Positions 44,796 through 54,557 of a stretch of 64,000 nucleotides of DNA are shown here, in pieces. A program made the translations under genes and the position numbers. The number at the start of each line of letters is the position of its first letter. Position 1 is the first letter of the stretch. The DNA is from SZUA-38 sp965212525 (GTDB lineage Bacteria; Pseudomonadota; Gammaproteobacteria; Xanthomonadales; SZUA-38), in contig CBDBVC010000032.1 in assembly GCA_965212525.1 (NCBI GenBank), forward strand, positions 62,001-126,000. Direction: 5' to 3'. The notes under the pieces were generated by a model. It had not been told where the DNA came from. It saw only the letters and a list, made by a program, of their open reading frames with translations, and searched no databases.

Positions 44796-46802
44796 ATGAG
44801 CGCAGCCCAGATCATCCTGACCGAACGTCACAAGCCCGCCAGCTTCCCGCCGGATCTGGTCACCATGTACTGGCTTCTGTCCAGCCTGATGCTTGTGATC
44901 ATTCCACATATCATTCGCCTGCCGTTCTGGTACATGGGCATCTTCCTGATCGCCGCCGTGATGCGAATATCCCAGCTCAAGCATCAGCGCAAGGCAATTC
45001 CTGGCTGGATCAAACTGCTGATCACCCTGCTGGCGCTGTTCGGTGTCCTGATGGAATACGGCACGCTGTTGAGCCGACAGGCCAATATAGCACTGCTGTG
45101 CATCATGCTGGCACTGAAGATCATGGAGACCAACAAGCGCAGAGACATTTATCTGCTGATCAGCATGGCCTATTTCGTGGTCATCACCCAGTTCCTGTTT
45201 GACCAGTCGTTTTACATGGTGGCCTATCAGCTGTCGGTGGTGGTCATTATCACCACCACCCTGATCGTGATCGAACAGCAGCCGGCCAGACAGCTGTCGC
45301 TGACACACGATCCTGTCAGTCAGGGCAAGGGCTCACTGCTGAAGTCATCAGGCAAGATGCTGGTTTATGGCATCCCGCTGACCTTTGCCATGTTCGTGTT
45401 GTTCCCGCGACTGAACACACCATTGTGGGGTTTGCCACAGGATGCACTCAGCGGCAAGACAGGCATCAGCGACGAAATGGAGCCGGGCAAGATTCTGGAA
45501 CTGTTTATCGATGATTCACCAGCGTTCCGGGTTGAGTTTGAAGGGCCGATACCGCCCCAGTCACAGCTCTACTGGCGCGGACCGGTGCTGTGGGATTTCG
45601 ACGGACGCAAGTGGACCCGACCCAGGCCCATCGGGTTTTTCGCCAGAGTCGACGAGAGCCGCGTCACCAACCCGCTGAATTACACCGTCACCATGGAGCC
45701 GACTCAGAATTACTGGCTGTTCGGACTGGACTACCCGACCAGACCGGCCGAAAACACGCTGATGGAAATCGATCACACCATGTACAAGCGTCGGCCGCTG
45801 ACACGGATCCTGACCCTGGAAATGCAGAGTGATCCAGACTACAGGGCAGACCTCACGCTGTGGCGCGGTGTCAGGCGGGCAAGCCTGGAACTGCCACCCG
45901 ATTTCAATCCACGTACCATCGCACTGGCTGAACAGTGGAAACAGGACCTGGTCGAGCCCGAAGCGATCATCCGTCGTGCGCTGCAGATGTTCAATCAGGA
46001 AGGATTCGAATATTCGTACAACCCGCCTCCACTGGGACGGGATTCGATGGATGACTTCCTGTTCGAGACTCGCAGTGGCTATTGCGAATTCTATTCTTCG
46101 GCATTTACTGTCCTGATGCGTGCAGCCGGCGTGCCGGCACGCGTTGTCACGGGTTATCAGGGCGGATACATCAATGATGATGCTGATTATGTGCTGGTGA
46201 GGCAGTCCGATGCCCACGCCTGGTCGGAAGTCTGGCTCGAGGGTGAAGGCTGGGTACGCGTCGATCCCACCTCTGCGGTGGCACCGGATCGAGTGGATCT
46301 GGGTGCACTGGCGACACTCAATGGACGACGTGGTTTCTTTGATTTCGAATGGATGCGGGCACTGAAGAACCAGTTCGATGCCATTCAGCGGTTCTGGAAC
46401 CAGTCAGTGGTCAAGTTCGATTCAGCAAGGCAACGAGCCCTGCTGTCCCCACTGGGCATTGATGACCTGAGCCCGTCACGGTCCGTCATCATCATGGTTG
46501 TACTCTCATCACTCATCATCGCCATTGCCCTGTGGCGACTGATACGCCAGCAGGAACACGGACACATGGATCGTGTGATGCAGATCTATGCCGATTTCTG
46601 CAAGGGAATGAAGCGACGCGGTGTGAGTCCATCGGAATCGGAGGGGCCTCGTGATTTTGCGGCCCGCTGCAAGCAGAAATTGCCCGATATTGCCGATCAG
46701 ATTGACCAGATCACCGACCGCTATGTCATGCTGCGTTATGCCGGCAATGACAACCGCCAGCTTGAAAACAGTTTCAGGCTGGCAGTCAGGTCATTGAAAT
46801 AG
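44796..46802 (+). CDS. tgpA: TgpA-type transglutaminase membrane protein
   Basis: 668 residues from ATG 44796; the frame opens earlier at 44733 inside the DUF58 gene. About six membrane segments occupy residues 20-220 (DUF3488), then a periplasmic transglutaminase-like domain with the triad C430 (RSGYCEFYSS), H474 (DAHAW) and D490 (VDPTS), and a last membrane segment followed by a DUF4129-like tail. In Pseudomonas aeruginosa TgpA is essential. The activity (transglutaminase or protease-like) is not established. It closes the cassette. Confidence 0.9.
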   Translation: MSAAQIILTERHKPASFPPDLVTMYWLLSSLMLVIIPHIIRLPFWYMGIFLIAAVMRISQLKHQRKAIPGWIKLLITLLALFGVLMEYGTLLSRQANIALLCIMLALKIMETNKRRDIYLLISMAYFVVITQFLFDQSFYMVAYQLSVVVIITTTLIVIEQQPARQLSLTHDPVSQGKGSLLKSSGKMLVYGIPLTFAMFVLFPRLNTPLWGLPQDALSGKTGISDEMEPGKILELFIDDSPAFRVEFEGPIPPQSQLYWRGPVLWDFDGRKWTRPRPIGFFARVDESRVTNPLNYTVTMEPTQNYWLFGLDYPTRPAENTLMEIDHTMYKRRPLTRILTLEMQSDPDYRADLTLWRGVRRASLELPPDFNPRTIALAEQWKQDLVEPEAIIRRALQMFNQEGFEYSYNPPPLGRDSMDDFLFETRSGYCEFYSSAFTVLMRAAGVPARVVTGYQGGYINDDADYVLVRQSDAHAWSEVWLEGEGWVRVDPTSAVAPDRVDLGALATLNGRRGFFDFEWMRALKNQFDAIQRFWNQSVVKFDSARQRALLSPLGIDDLSPSRSVIIMVVLSSLIIAIALWRLIRQQEHGHMDRVMQIYADFCKGMKRRGVSPSESEGPRDFAARCKQKLPDIADQIDQITDRYVMLRYAGNDNRQLENSFRLAVRSLK

Positions 46803-46818
46803 TCGCGATTCAAGCCCG

Positions 46819-47982
46819 TTAGCGCAGACCGGTTTCCATCCTGGCAATCACCATGCGCTGGATCTCGCTGGTGCCTTCATAGATCTCGGTGATCTTGGCA
46901 TCGCGGTAATAGCGCTCCAGCGGCATTTCCTTGCTGTATCCCATACCGCCATGAATCTGTACAGCTGCGTGGGTGATGAAATTGGCAGTCTCCGAGGCGA
47001 ACAGCTTGGCTGCACACGATTCGGTCGAGTAGCGTTCGCCGGTGGTTTCACTTCGGGTCTTTTTCCAGGCAGCGCGCAGTGTCAGCAGCTCTGCCGCATC
47101 AAGCCTGGTTTTCATGTCGGCGATCTTGGCCTGAATCATCTGGAAGCTGCCGATGGCCCTGCCGAATGCCTTGCGTTCCTGTACATAGGCTCTGCTGGCT
47201 TCGTAGGCTGCGGTGGCTATTCCGATCGACTGGGCTGCAATGCCGATTCTGCCGGCATCCAGCACCGACATCGCGATCCCGAACCCTTCACCTTCGGCAC
47301 CGAGTACATTTTCAGCCGGACAGCGGTAATCCTCAAATTCGATTTCACAGGTTGCCGAAGCACGGATCCCGAGTTTGGGCTCCTTCTTGCCACGAATGAA
47401 ACCATCCTGTTCGGTATCGATCATGAAGGTGGTGATGCCTCGTGTACCCGCGTCCGGATCGGTCACGGCAAACAGCACCACAAATTTGGCCACTGGTCCC
47501 GAGGTAATCCAGGATTTCTTGCCATTGATGGTGTAGTAGCTGCCATCATCCGACTTCACGGCCCGAACTTTCATGCTGCCTGCATCGGAACCGGATTGCG
47601 GTTCTGTCAGTGCGTAGGCACCAATGGCTTCACCACTGGCGATGGGCTTGAGAAACTGCTGTTTCTGGTCTTCGGTACCGTAGCGCAGCAGTCCGTTGGC
47701 ATAGAGAGAGTTGTTGACCGACATGATGGTGCCATGGGAGGCGTCGGCTTCCGAAATCTCCTTCAGTGCCAGCACGCAGGACAGGGTATCCAGCCCGGCA
47801 CCGCCGTATTCCTCGGGCATCTCGATTCCCATCAGGCCCAGTTCGCCCATCTGCTTGATGGTGGCCATCGGAAATTCGCCGCTCTCGTCGAACTCGGCAG
47901 CAATGGGAACGATCTCCTTCTGCGCAAACTCACGTGAAGCGTCACGTATCATGATTTGTTCTTCGGTTAAATTGAAATCCAT
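46819..47982 (-). CDS. Acyl-CoA dehydrogenase
   Basis: 387 residues, FAD flavoenzyme that makes trans-2-enoyl-CoA and passes electrons to ETF. The catalytic base is E369 in YEGTSEIQR, as in short-chain or butyryl-CoA dehydrogenases. Motifs ALTEPQSGSDAGSMK and WITSG(P) bind FAD and substrate. Substrate length cannot be read safely; short- and branched-chain acyl-CoA are likely. It stands alone, converging with tgpA and divergent from the ArsR-methyltransferase gene, so the link to the fadJ-like gene is only functional. Confidence 0.93.
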   Translation of the reverse strand: MDFNLTEEQIMIRDASREFAQKEIVPIAAEFDESGEFPMATIKQMGELGLMGIEMPEEYGGAGLDTLSCVLALKEISEADASHGTIMSVNNSLYANGLLRYGTEDQKQQFLKPIASGEAIGAYALTEPQSGSDAGSMKVRAVKSDDGSYYTINGKKSWITSGPVAKFVVLFAVTDPDAGTRGITTFMIDTEQDGFIRGKKEPKLGIRASATCEIEFEDYRCPAENVLGAEGEGFGIAMSVLDAGRIGIAAQSIGIATAAYEASRAYVQERKAFGRAIGSFQMIQAKIADMKTRLDAAELLTLRAAWKKTRSETTGERYSTESCAAKLFASETANFITHAAVQIHGGMGYSKEMPLERYYRDAKITEIYEGTSEIQRMVIARMETGLR

Positions 47983-48191
47983 AGTGCGTCCTGATCAAAA
48001 AACAGAATGTAAAAATGCGTATTGTTGGGTAGCGACCGTCAGTCAGCCGTGAATGCTTCGACATGAAAACCGTTCACGTCGGTCAGCGGATATAACCAAA
48101 TTTTCTGATTGCGTCCGCAATCGGGCTTGACCACACCGGAATCGCTGGGTACTCTTCTTTTATCTCTATATCTGGATAAAAGGATATAACT

Positions 48192-49118
48192 ATTAATCTC
48201 CAGTCCACCACCAGTCTGCTGAAAGTCCTGGCCGACCCCAATCGTGTGCGATTGCTCGCATTGCTCGAACGTGAGGAATTGACCGTGGCCGAACTCGCAG
48301 ACATTACCCAGCTGGCACAGCCGAGGGTATCAACTCATTTGAGCAAACTGAGACAACTGTCTTTCGTGATAGACCGAAAATCCGGAGTCCAGGTGTATTA
48401 CCGGTTTAACGACGGTGGACTAGAGAAGACTCTGTTGAGTCTCTGGTCAGTCGTGAAGGATACCACTGTTGACGGTTTGTTGCAGGAAGATTTGTCACGA
48501 CTGGAGTCTGTACTGCACGCCAGAGCCGAAGGAAACAGCTGGGTAGACCGCGTCGCCGGTGACATGGAACGGCATTATTCACCAGGCCGCACCTGGGAAG
48601 CCACAGCGCGCGCCATGCTGAAACTGGTCAATCTGGGTGACGTGCTGGATATCGCATCCGGTGACGGTGTTCTGGCAGAACTGATTTCACCACAGTCGAA
48701 CTCGGTGACCTGTGTGGATATCAACGAGCGTGCCGTGGAGGCAGGACGCAAGCGGCTGGCCTCGTGCACTAATGTGGTGTTCGAACAGGCCGACATGCAT
48801 GACCTGCCCTTTGACGACAACAGTTTTGATCAGGTACTGGTGATGCACTCACTGAGCTACACCACTCAGCCAGACATTGTATTCGCAGAAATTGCCCGCA
48901 CCCTCAAACCCGGTGGGCAGCTACTGGCTGCCGTACTGCTGACCCACAACCATCAGAGCTGTGAAAGCTTCGACCATCAGAATCATGGATTTGATGTCGC
49001 AGAACTGAATTCACTGTCTGAGTCAGCCGGACTCATCGTCACCAGTTGCGACATCAGCTCCCGCGAAACGCGTGCACCGCACTATCAGGTGATCACTCTG
49101 CTGGCAGAAGCACCATGA
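48192..49118 (+). CDS. ArsR-family regulator fused to class I SAM methyltransferase
   Basis: 308 residues if read from ATT 48192; a GTG at 48246 gives 290 but loses the first helix. Upstream of 48246 the frame continues INLQSTTSLLKVLADPNRVR, the typical ArsR start, back to a stop at 48177. The only well-spaced ribosome binding site (AAAAGGA, 48178-48184) is seven bases before ATT 48192. The winged helix is at about 1-90, and the methyltransferase (VLDIASGDGVLAE near 155, then EIARTLKPGGQLLAA) at about 120-300. Its stop overlaps metH (ATGA), so it is coupled and probably controls methionine synthesis by sensing SAM or SAH. No Cys pair for metal is evident. Confidence 0.85.
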   Translation: MNLQSTTSLLKVLADPNRVRLLALLEREELTVAELADITQLAQPRVSTHLSKLRQLSFVIDRKSGVQVYYRFNDGGLEKTLLSLWSVVKDTTVDGLLQEDLSRLESVLHARAEGNSWVDRVAGDMERHYSPGRTWEATARAMLKLVNLGDVLDIASGDGVLAELISPQSNSVTCVDINERAVEAGRKRLASCTNVVFEQADMHDLPFDDNSFDQVLVMHSLSYTTQPDIVFAEIARTLKPGGQLLAAVLLTHNHQSCESFDHQNHGFDVAELNSLSESAGLIVTSCDISSRETRAPHYQVITLLAEAP

Positions 49119-52100
49119 ACCGCGCCCAGAAACTGGAGAATCTCTGCCGGATCAGCAACGAACGCATTCTGGTGTTCGATGGTGCCACCGGCACTGAAAT
49201 TCAGAACCTGAACCTGACCGAATCCGATTATCGCAACGATCAGCTAGCCGCCATTGATGGCAGCCTCAAGGGCAACCACGATCTGCTCAGCCTGACCCGG
49301 TCTGACAGCATCAGGGCCATTCACCACCGGTACCTGGACGCTGGTGCCGACATGATCAGCACCAATACCTTCAATGCAACCCGTGTTTCCCAGGCAGATT
49401 ACGGTACCGAGCACCTGTGTTACGAGCTCAACCGCCGCAGTGCCGAAATCGCCCTCGAATGCGCCAATGAAGTGACCGCCAGGACGCCAGACAAGCCTCG
49501 CTACTGTGTCGGCATACTCGGACCGACCAACCGTACGGCCTCATTGTCACCCGATGTCAATGATCCGGGCATGCGCAACATCACTTTCGATGAGTTGTAC
49601 GAGGCCTATCACGAAGCGACCCGTGGTCTGCTTGATGGTGGCGCCGAGCTGATCATGGTCGAGACAATTTTCGACACGCTCAATGCGAAGGCAGCGTTGC
49701 AGGCCGTGATGAATCTGCGCGAAGAACGCAACAGCGACACGCCCATCCTGATCTCGGGCACCATCACCGATGCCAGTGGTCGTACCCTGTCCGGTCAGAC
49801 GCTGGAAGCCTTCTGGAACTCGGTGCGCCACGCAAGACCAATGTTTATCGGTCTGAACTGTGCCCTCGGCGCCGGTGACCTGCGCCCCTACGTGCAGGAA
49901 CTGTCGGGTATCGCCGATACATTCGTCAGTGTGCATCCCAATGCCGGGCTGCCCAATGAGCTCGGTGGCTATGACGAAAGCCCGGAGTACATGGCCACCA
50001 TACTCGACGAATTTGCCGCCAATGGCTGGCTCAACATGGTCGGTGGCTGCTGTGGCACCACACCTGAGCACATCACAGCCATCGCTGCTGTTGCGGCTCG
50101 CCATTCAACACGCCGGGTACCGACTGTTGAGCGGCGTTGCCGACTCGCCGGCCTGGAACCACTGGTCATCACCGAGCAGACCAATTTCATCAACGTGGGT
50201 GAGCGTACCAATGTCACCGGTTCGGCCCGTTTCAAGCGGCTGATACTCGAGGACGATCTTGAAGCGGCGCTTGAAGTGGCACGGCAGCAGGTCGAGAACG
50301 GCGCACAGATCATCGACATCAACATGGACGAGGCCATGCTGGATTCGGAACAGGCGATGGTCCGTTTTCTTAACCTGATTGGCTCGGAACCCGATATCTG
50401 TCGTGTTCCGGTGATGATTGATTCGTCCAAATGGAGCGTGCTGGAGGCAGGGCTGAAACACCTGCAGGGCAAGGGCATTGTCAATTCGATCAGTCTCAAG
50501 GAAGGCGAAGACATCTTTCTGCAACAGGCGAGAAAGATTCGTGACTTCGGCGCTGCCGTGATCGTCATGGCATTCGACGAGTCTGGCCAGGCAGAATCGG
50601 TTGAACAGAAGGTGGCGATCTGTACACGTGCCTACAATCTGCTCACCGAACGTCTGAATTTTCCGCCTGAAGACATCATCTTCGATCCAAACATCTTTGC
50701 CATCGCCACCGGAATCGAGGCACACGACGACTACGCCGTCGCATTTGTCGAAGCCACGCGCCAGATCAAGCAAACGCTGCCCCATGCCATGGTCAGCGGT
50801 GGCGTATCCAATGTGTCGTTCTCGTTCCGGGGCAACAACCCCGTGCGCGAAGCGATTCACTCGGTATTCCTGTATCACGCCATCCATGCCGGCATGGACA
50901 TGGGCATCGTCAACGCCGGTCAGCTGGCCATCTACGAACAACTCGATCCCGAAATTCGGGAGAGCGTCGAGGACGTGGTGCTCAATCGCCGCACCGATGC
51001 AACGGAACGTCTGCTCGATATTGCAGCCAGCAGTTCGGCAGAATCCAGGGATGAGGGTGAGGACAGCATACCGGCGTGGCGCCAGCAACCGGTCAATGAG
51101 CGCCTGTCTCATGCCCTCGTCAAGGGAATCGTGGAATTCATCGAAGACGATGTCGAGGAAGCCCGGCTGCAGCATGATCATCCGCTGGAAGTCATCGAAG
51201 GCCCACTGATGGACGGCATGCAGCACGTTGGTGATCTGTTTGCCGAAGGCCAGATGTTTCTGCCCCAGGTGGTGAAAAGTGCCCGTGTCATGAAAAAGGC
51301 GGTAGCCGTGCTGACGCCGTTTATCGAAGAACGCAATGCGAGCAGCAATACACGTACGCTGCGCAAAGTGCTTCTGGCGACGGTCAAGGGTGACGTACAT
51401 GACATCGGCAAGAACATCGTCGGTGTCATCCTGCGATGCAACAATATCGATGTCATCGATCTGGGTGTGATGGTGCCGGCCGAGAAGATAATCCAGACTG
51501 CCGTCAACGAGGATGTGGACATCATCGGCCTCAGTGGCCTGATCACACCTTCGCTGGAGGAAATGTGTCATGTCGCCGAAGAGATGCAGCGACAGGACAT
51601 GAATCTGCCACTGCTGATCGGCGGTGCCACCACCTCTCGCGTTCACACGGCCGTCAAGATTGCGCCGAATTACACTCAGGAGACTGTCTGGGTGAAGAAT
51701 GCATCACAGGCCGTCGGTGTGGCTCAGTCGCTGCTGTCCGAGCACAGACGTGAGGCCTTTGCTGCCAAGATCGATGCAGAATACGAGGATGTGAGATCCC
51801 GCTACATCGGCCGCGACAAGCGAAAGCACCTGATCCCACTGGAAGATGCTCGAAGCAATGCCGTACCCGTCGACTGGGTGAAACAGCCGCCACTCAAGCC
51901 GGAAAATACCGGTATCATCACACTCGATGATGTTGACCTCAACACACTGGTCGATTACATCGACTGGACACCGTTTTTCAGGACCTGGGAACTGGCTGGC
52001 AACTACCCCGAAATCCTCACCGACAGTGTGGTCGGAACGCAGGCAACAGACCTGTACCGCGACGCACGCCGCATGCTTGAGACACTGATTGATGAAAAAT

Positions 52101-52804
52101 GGCTCACCGCTCGCGGGGTCTGTGGCATCTGGCCCGCGAACGCCGATGGCGATGATGTGCTTGTCTACAGTGATCCTGAGAGAACCACGGTTTCAGAGCG
52201 GCTTTACTTCCTGCGTCAGCAGAAAGACAAGAGAAGCAGCAAACCGAATTTCTGCCTGGCTGATTTCGTGGCACCGGCCTCTTCAGGACTTGAGGATTAC
52301 ATCGGTGGGTTTGCAGTGACCGCCGGCATTGGCTGCAAGGCCATCGCCGATGGCTTCGAAGCCGATCACGATGATTACCAGTCCATCATGATCAAGGCTC
52401 TGGCAGACAGGCTGGCGGAAGCGTTCGCCGAGTATCTGCATCAGAAGATCCGGACTGAAATCTGGGGATACAGGCGTAATGAAACACTCGATAACGAGGC
52501 CCTGATCCGTGAAGACTATCAGGGCATTCGCCCGGCACCCGGCTATCCGGCATGCCCGGATCACACCGAGAAGGAAACCCTGTTCAGGATGCTGGATGTC
52601 GAGTCGTCCATCGGGATCAGCCTGACCGAGAGCTACGCCATGTCACCTGCAGCCTCGGTCAGTGGATACTACTTTTCACACCCGGACAGCCAGTATTTCG
52701 TGCTTGGAAAGATTCAGGATGATCAGGTGGCCGATTATGCCACCCGCAAGGGTGTTGATGAAGCAGTGATCAGGCAGTGGCTGGCACCCAATATCGATGA
52801 TTGA
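49115..52804 (+). CDS. metH: Cobalamin-dependent methionine synthase
   Basis: 1229 residues (E. coli 1227). Domains in order: homocysteine-binding with zinc ligands C249, C312 and C313; the methyltetrahydrofolate domain (NVGERTNVTGSARF near 365); B12 binding with the axial histidine H762 in DVHDIGKN; and the C-terminal reactivation domain that binds SAM (IRPAPGYPACPDH). It transfers methyl from 5-methyl-THF to homocysteine. ATG 49115 overlaps the regulator's stop. The open frame from 49046 upstream is spurious. Confidence 0.99.
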   Translation: MNRAQKLENLCRISNERILVFDGATGTEIQNLNLTESDYRNDQLAAIDGSLKGNHDLLSLTRSDSIRAIHHRYLDAGADMISTNTFNATRVSQADYGTEHLCYELNRRSAEIALECANEVTARTPDKPRYCVGILGPTNRTASLSPDVNDPGMRNITFDELYEAYHEATRGLLDGGAELIMVETIFDTLNAKAALQAVMNLREERNSDTPILISGTITDASGRTLSGQTLEAFWNSVRHARPMFIGLNCALGAGDLRPYVQELSGIADTFVSVHPNAGLPNELGGYDESPEYMATILDEFAANGWLNMVGGCCGTTPEHITAIAAVAARHSTRRVPTVERRCRLAGLEPLVITEQTNFINVGERTNVTGSARFKRLILEDDLEAALEVARQQVENGAQIIDINMDEAMLDSEQAMVRFLNLIGSEPDICRVPVMIDSSKWSVLEAGLKHLQGKGIVNSISLKEGEDIFLQQARKIRDFGAAVIVMAFDESGQAESVEQKVAICTRAYNLLTERLNFPPEDIIFDPNIFAIATGIEAHDDYAVAFVEATRQIKQTLPHAMVSGGVSNVSFSFRGNNPVREAIHSVFLYHAIHAGMDMGIVNAGQLAIYEQLDPEIRESVEDVVLNRRTDATERLLDIAASSSAESRDEGEDSIPAWRQQPVNERLSHALVKGIVEFIEDDVEEARLQHDHPLEVIEGPLMDGMQHVGDLFAEGQMFLPQVVKSARVMKKAVAVLTPFIEERNASSNTRTLRKVLLATVKGDVHDIGKNIVGVILRCNNIDVIDLGVMVPAEKIIQTAVNEDVDIIGLSGLITPSLEEMCHVAEEMQRQDMNLPLLIGGATTSRVHTAVKIAPNYTQETVWVKNASQAVGVAQSLLSEHRREAFAAKIDAEYEDVRSRYIGRDKRKHLIPLEDARSNAVPVDWVKQPPLKPENTGIITLDDVDLNTLVDYIDWTPFFRTWELAGNYPEILTDSVVGTQATDLYRDARRMLETLIDEKWLTARGVCGIWPANADGDDVLVYSDPERTTVSERLYFLRQQKDKRSSKPNFCLADFVAPASSGLEDYIGGFAVTAGIGCKAIADGFEADHDDYQSIMIKALADRLAEAFAEYLHQKIRTEIWGYRRNETLDNEALIREDYQGIRPAPGYPACPDHTEKETLFRMLDVESSIGISLTESYAMSPAASVSGYYFSHPDSQYFVLGKIQDDQVADYATRKGVDEAVIRQWLAPNIDD

Positions 52805-52832
52805 GTGCCCTTGAAACCGTTTGGTGGTCTGC

Positions 52833-53468
52833 TCAGCGGGTCTGGTTATCCTCAACGATCTCCAGATCGCCGAATTCGACGTTACCGACATGCGCCTTGA
52901 ACGTGCTGACGTAGGTATCGAGGATTTGAAAGTACTCGGTTCCGGACAGTTCCCACTGGTAGCCGGTTGCGTCAGAAATCTGAATTCGCAGCGCGCCGAC
53001 GTTACCCAGTCGTGACCCGGTGACTTCCCTTTTCTGACGGCGGATCCAGCGTTCACGACGCTTCAACGCTTCGAGATCACCAAATTCGTCCTCGATCAGC
53101 TGGCAGTCCTGAATCGCCTGTTCCTTTTCATCCGGTCGCAATGAATTGTAGACTTCATCGCGTGCAGCCATGTACTTGTTGTCGCCACTGGTGGAGGCAA
53201 GCTTGAGCCAGCAATAGGCCATGGGCCAGTTCTTTTCGACGCCCAGACCCTGGATGTACATCAGACCGATATTTTTCTGTGCTTCCTTGTTGCCGAGTTT
53301 GGCTGCTCGTCTGAACTTGTCATAGGCATCCTTGGGAAAACCGTCCTGCAGGGTATGTACCGCCCGTATCATGTCAGCTTCATCAGGTGTGATAAAATCC
53401 GGCGGTGCAGCAACAGCGGAAGTGCAAAACCAGATCAGTGCAGTGGCGATGAGTGTTCTTTTCGACAT
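52833..53468 (-). CDS. Secreted Sel1-repeat protein
   Basis: 211 residues from ATG 53468. A signal peptide (MSKRTLIATALIWFCTSAVAA) precedes two Sel1-like repeats: DAYDKFRRAAKLGNKEAQKN and GLGVEKNWPMAYCWLKLAS. The rest is a basic region RRRERWIRRQKR and an acidic beta-rich end with no recognised domain. Sel1 repeats mediate protein contacts in the periplasm. The longer frame to 53630 begins before the promoter-like TATAAT and is unlikely. Function unknown; it converges on metH. Confidence 0.78.
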   Translation of the reverse strand: MSKRTLIATALIWFCTSAVAAPPDFITPDEADMIRAVHTLQDGFPKDAYDKFRRAAKLGNKEAQKNIGLMYIQGLGVEKNWPMAYCWLKLASTSGDNKYMAARDEVYNSLRPDEKEQAIQDCQLIEDEFGDLEALKRRERWIRRQKREVTGSRLGNVGALRIQISDATGYQWELSGTEYFQILDTYVSTFKAHVGNVEFGDLEIVEDNQTR

Positions 53469-53531
53469 AAGTATCGATAATCCTTGATTTTTTCCCGGAA
53501 TCCAGCCTGTCCTCGTCATCATCTGACCGTC

Positions 53532-53537
53532 ATTATA
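53532..53537 (-). promoter_or_regulatory. Possible -10 box of the Sel1-repeat gene
   Basis: A perfect TATAAT on the minus strand lies 64 bases upstream of ATG 53468. The -35 region is poor (TTCAGA at 19 bases), so confidence is limited. It also argues against the longer start at 53630. Confidence 0.4.
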
Positions 53538-53693
53538 ATACAAAATTCGATCAAAGTCTGAAATCTTTCGTACTTTATTCAAAGACGAAAATTTCGGCAT
53601 CCGGAGTGGTGGCTGGCCACAGCTTCGCATTTCACGTCAATCGACGTCAATCTGGTGTCAACATCAGTCGCTGAACTGACAAGATTACCATTG

Positions 53694-54467
53694 TCATGCG
53701 TCCCCCAGAAACGGATAAGACTGCCTGAACGTCATCATGGGTTGATGCGAGAGACGGGTCACAAAAATGCCACGAGCATACTGGGGTTCAATGCAATACT
53801 CGCCCATGTAGTCAATCACAGCCGACCCTCCCCGATACTGCCAGCCCCCTGCATCCTGACCAAGTCGATTGACGGCGACCACATAGGACTGGTTTTCGAT
53901 GGCACGAGCCGGTAACAGCGTTTCCCAGGCCTGGTGTCTGGGCGTGGGCCAGTTGGCCACAATCAGCATCAGGTCGTAGTCACCGGAATTGAAACTGGTG
54001 ACCGGAAAACGCAGGTCATAACAGATGCGTGGCATAATGCGCCATCCATTGAGACTGAAAACCACCCTGTCCTCACCGGCTGCATAGCGATGATGCTCAC
54101 CCGATGGTGTGTACAGGTGGATCTTGTCGTAGGCCGCCACGATACCCGAGGCATTGACCACGATCAGACGGTTGCAATGATCCGACTCACGCCGCATCGC
54201 CAGTGACCCGGCGATGTAGCAATCATGCTGTGCGGCCATCTGCATCATCCAGTCAACACAGACCTCGCCCCAGTCGGCCGTGAATGACGCCGGATCGGCT
54301 GTGAAACCGGTGGCGAAGGTTTCAGGCAGCACCAGCAGATCCACCGATTGCTGCAGGCGATCAATCTGACGCTGATAGACAGACAGATTCTGATCGACCT
54401 TCTCCGAAGCCGCTTCCACCTGTATCAGACCAACCGTGAGATCACCGGGTTTGTCAGCCGCAGTCAT
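53694..54467 (-). CDS. Carbon-nitrogen hydrolase (omega-amidase / YafV-like)
   Basis: 257 residues of the nitrilase superfamily. The E-K-C triad is E49 (VLPETFATGF), K115 (YDKIHLY) and C149 (RICYDLRFP). The motif ATGF and the conserved WPTPR-type loop (NWPTPRHQAW) fit YafV/NIT2, which deaminate alpha-ketoglutaramate and alpha-ketosuccinamate in metabolite repair. The substrate is inferred. It is divergent from the NhaC gene. Confidence 0.88.
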   Translation of the reverse strand: MTAADKPGDLTVGLIQVEAASEKVDQNLSVYQRQIDRLQQSVDLLVLPETFATGFTADPASFTADWGEVCVDWMMQMAAQHDCYIAGSLAMRRESDHCNRLIVVNASGIVAAYDKIHLYTPSGEHHRYAAGEDRVVFSLNGWRIMPRICYDLRFPVTSFNSGDYDLMLIVANWPTPRHQAWETLLPARAIENQSYVVAVNRLGQDAGGWQYRGGSAVIDYMGEYCIEPQYARGIFVTRLSHQPMMTFRQSYPFLGDA

Positions 54468-54557
54468 GTTCTGTCTCCATCTGCATCAAATCAGTTGAAA
54501 ATCTTCCTTAATCAAAGGAGTATAGCAAGCCTTGCTGATGCCCCGGGAGAAGCCTTG

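Noticed and set aside
46951..47937. A 328-codon plus-strand frame opposite the acyl-CoA dehydrogenase
   Set aside because: Antisense, Gly/His-rich with no domain; the dehydrogenase frame is complete.
47983..48191. SAM or SAH riboswitch before the ArsR-methyltransferase and metH
   Set aside because: I looked for the conserved cores and did not recognise one; CGTGAA/TTCACG pairing near 48050-48080 is too weak to call.
50105..51646. A 513-codon minus-strand frame opposite metH
   Set aside because: It has no family motifs (His/Asp-rich, low complexity) and lies wholly opposite metH, whose frame is clearly coding. Codon bias on the other strand explains the openness.
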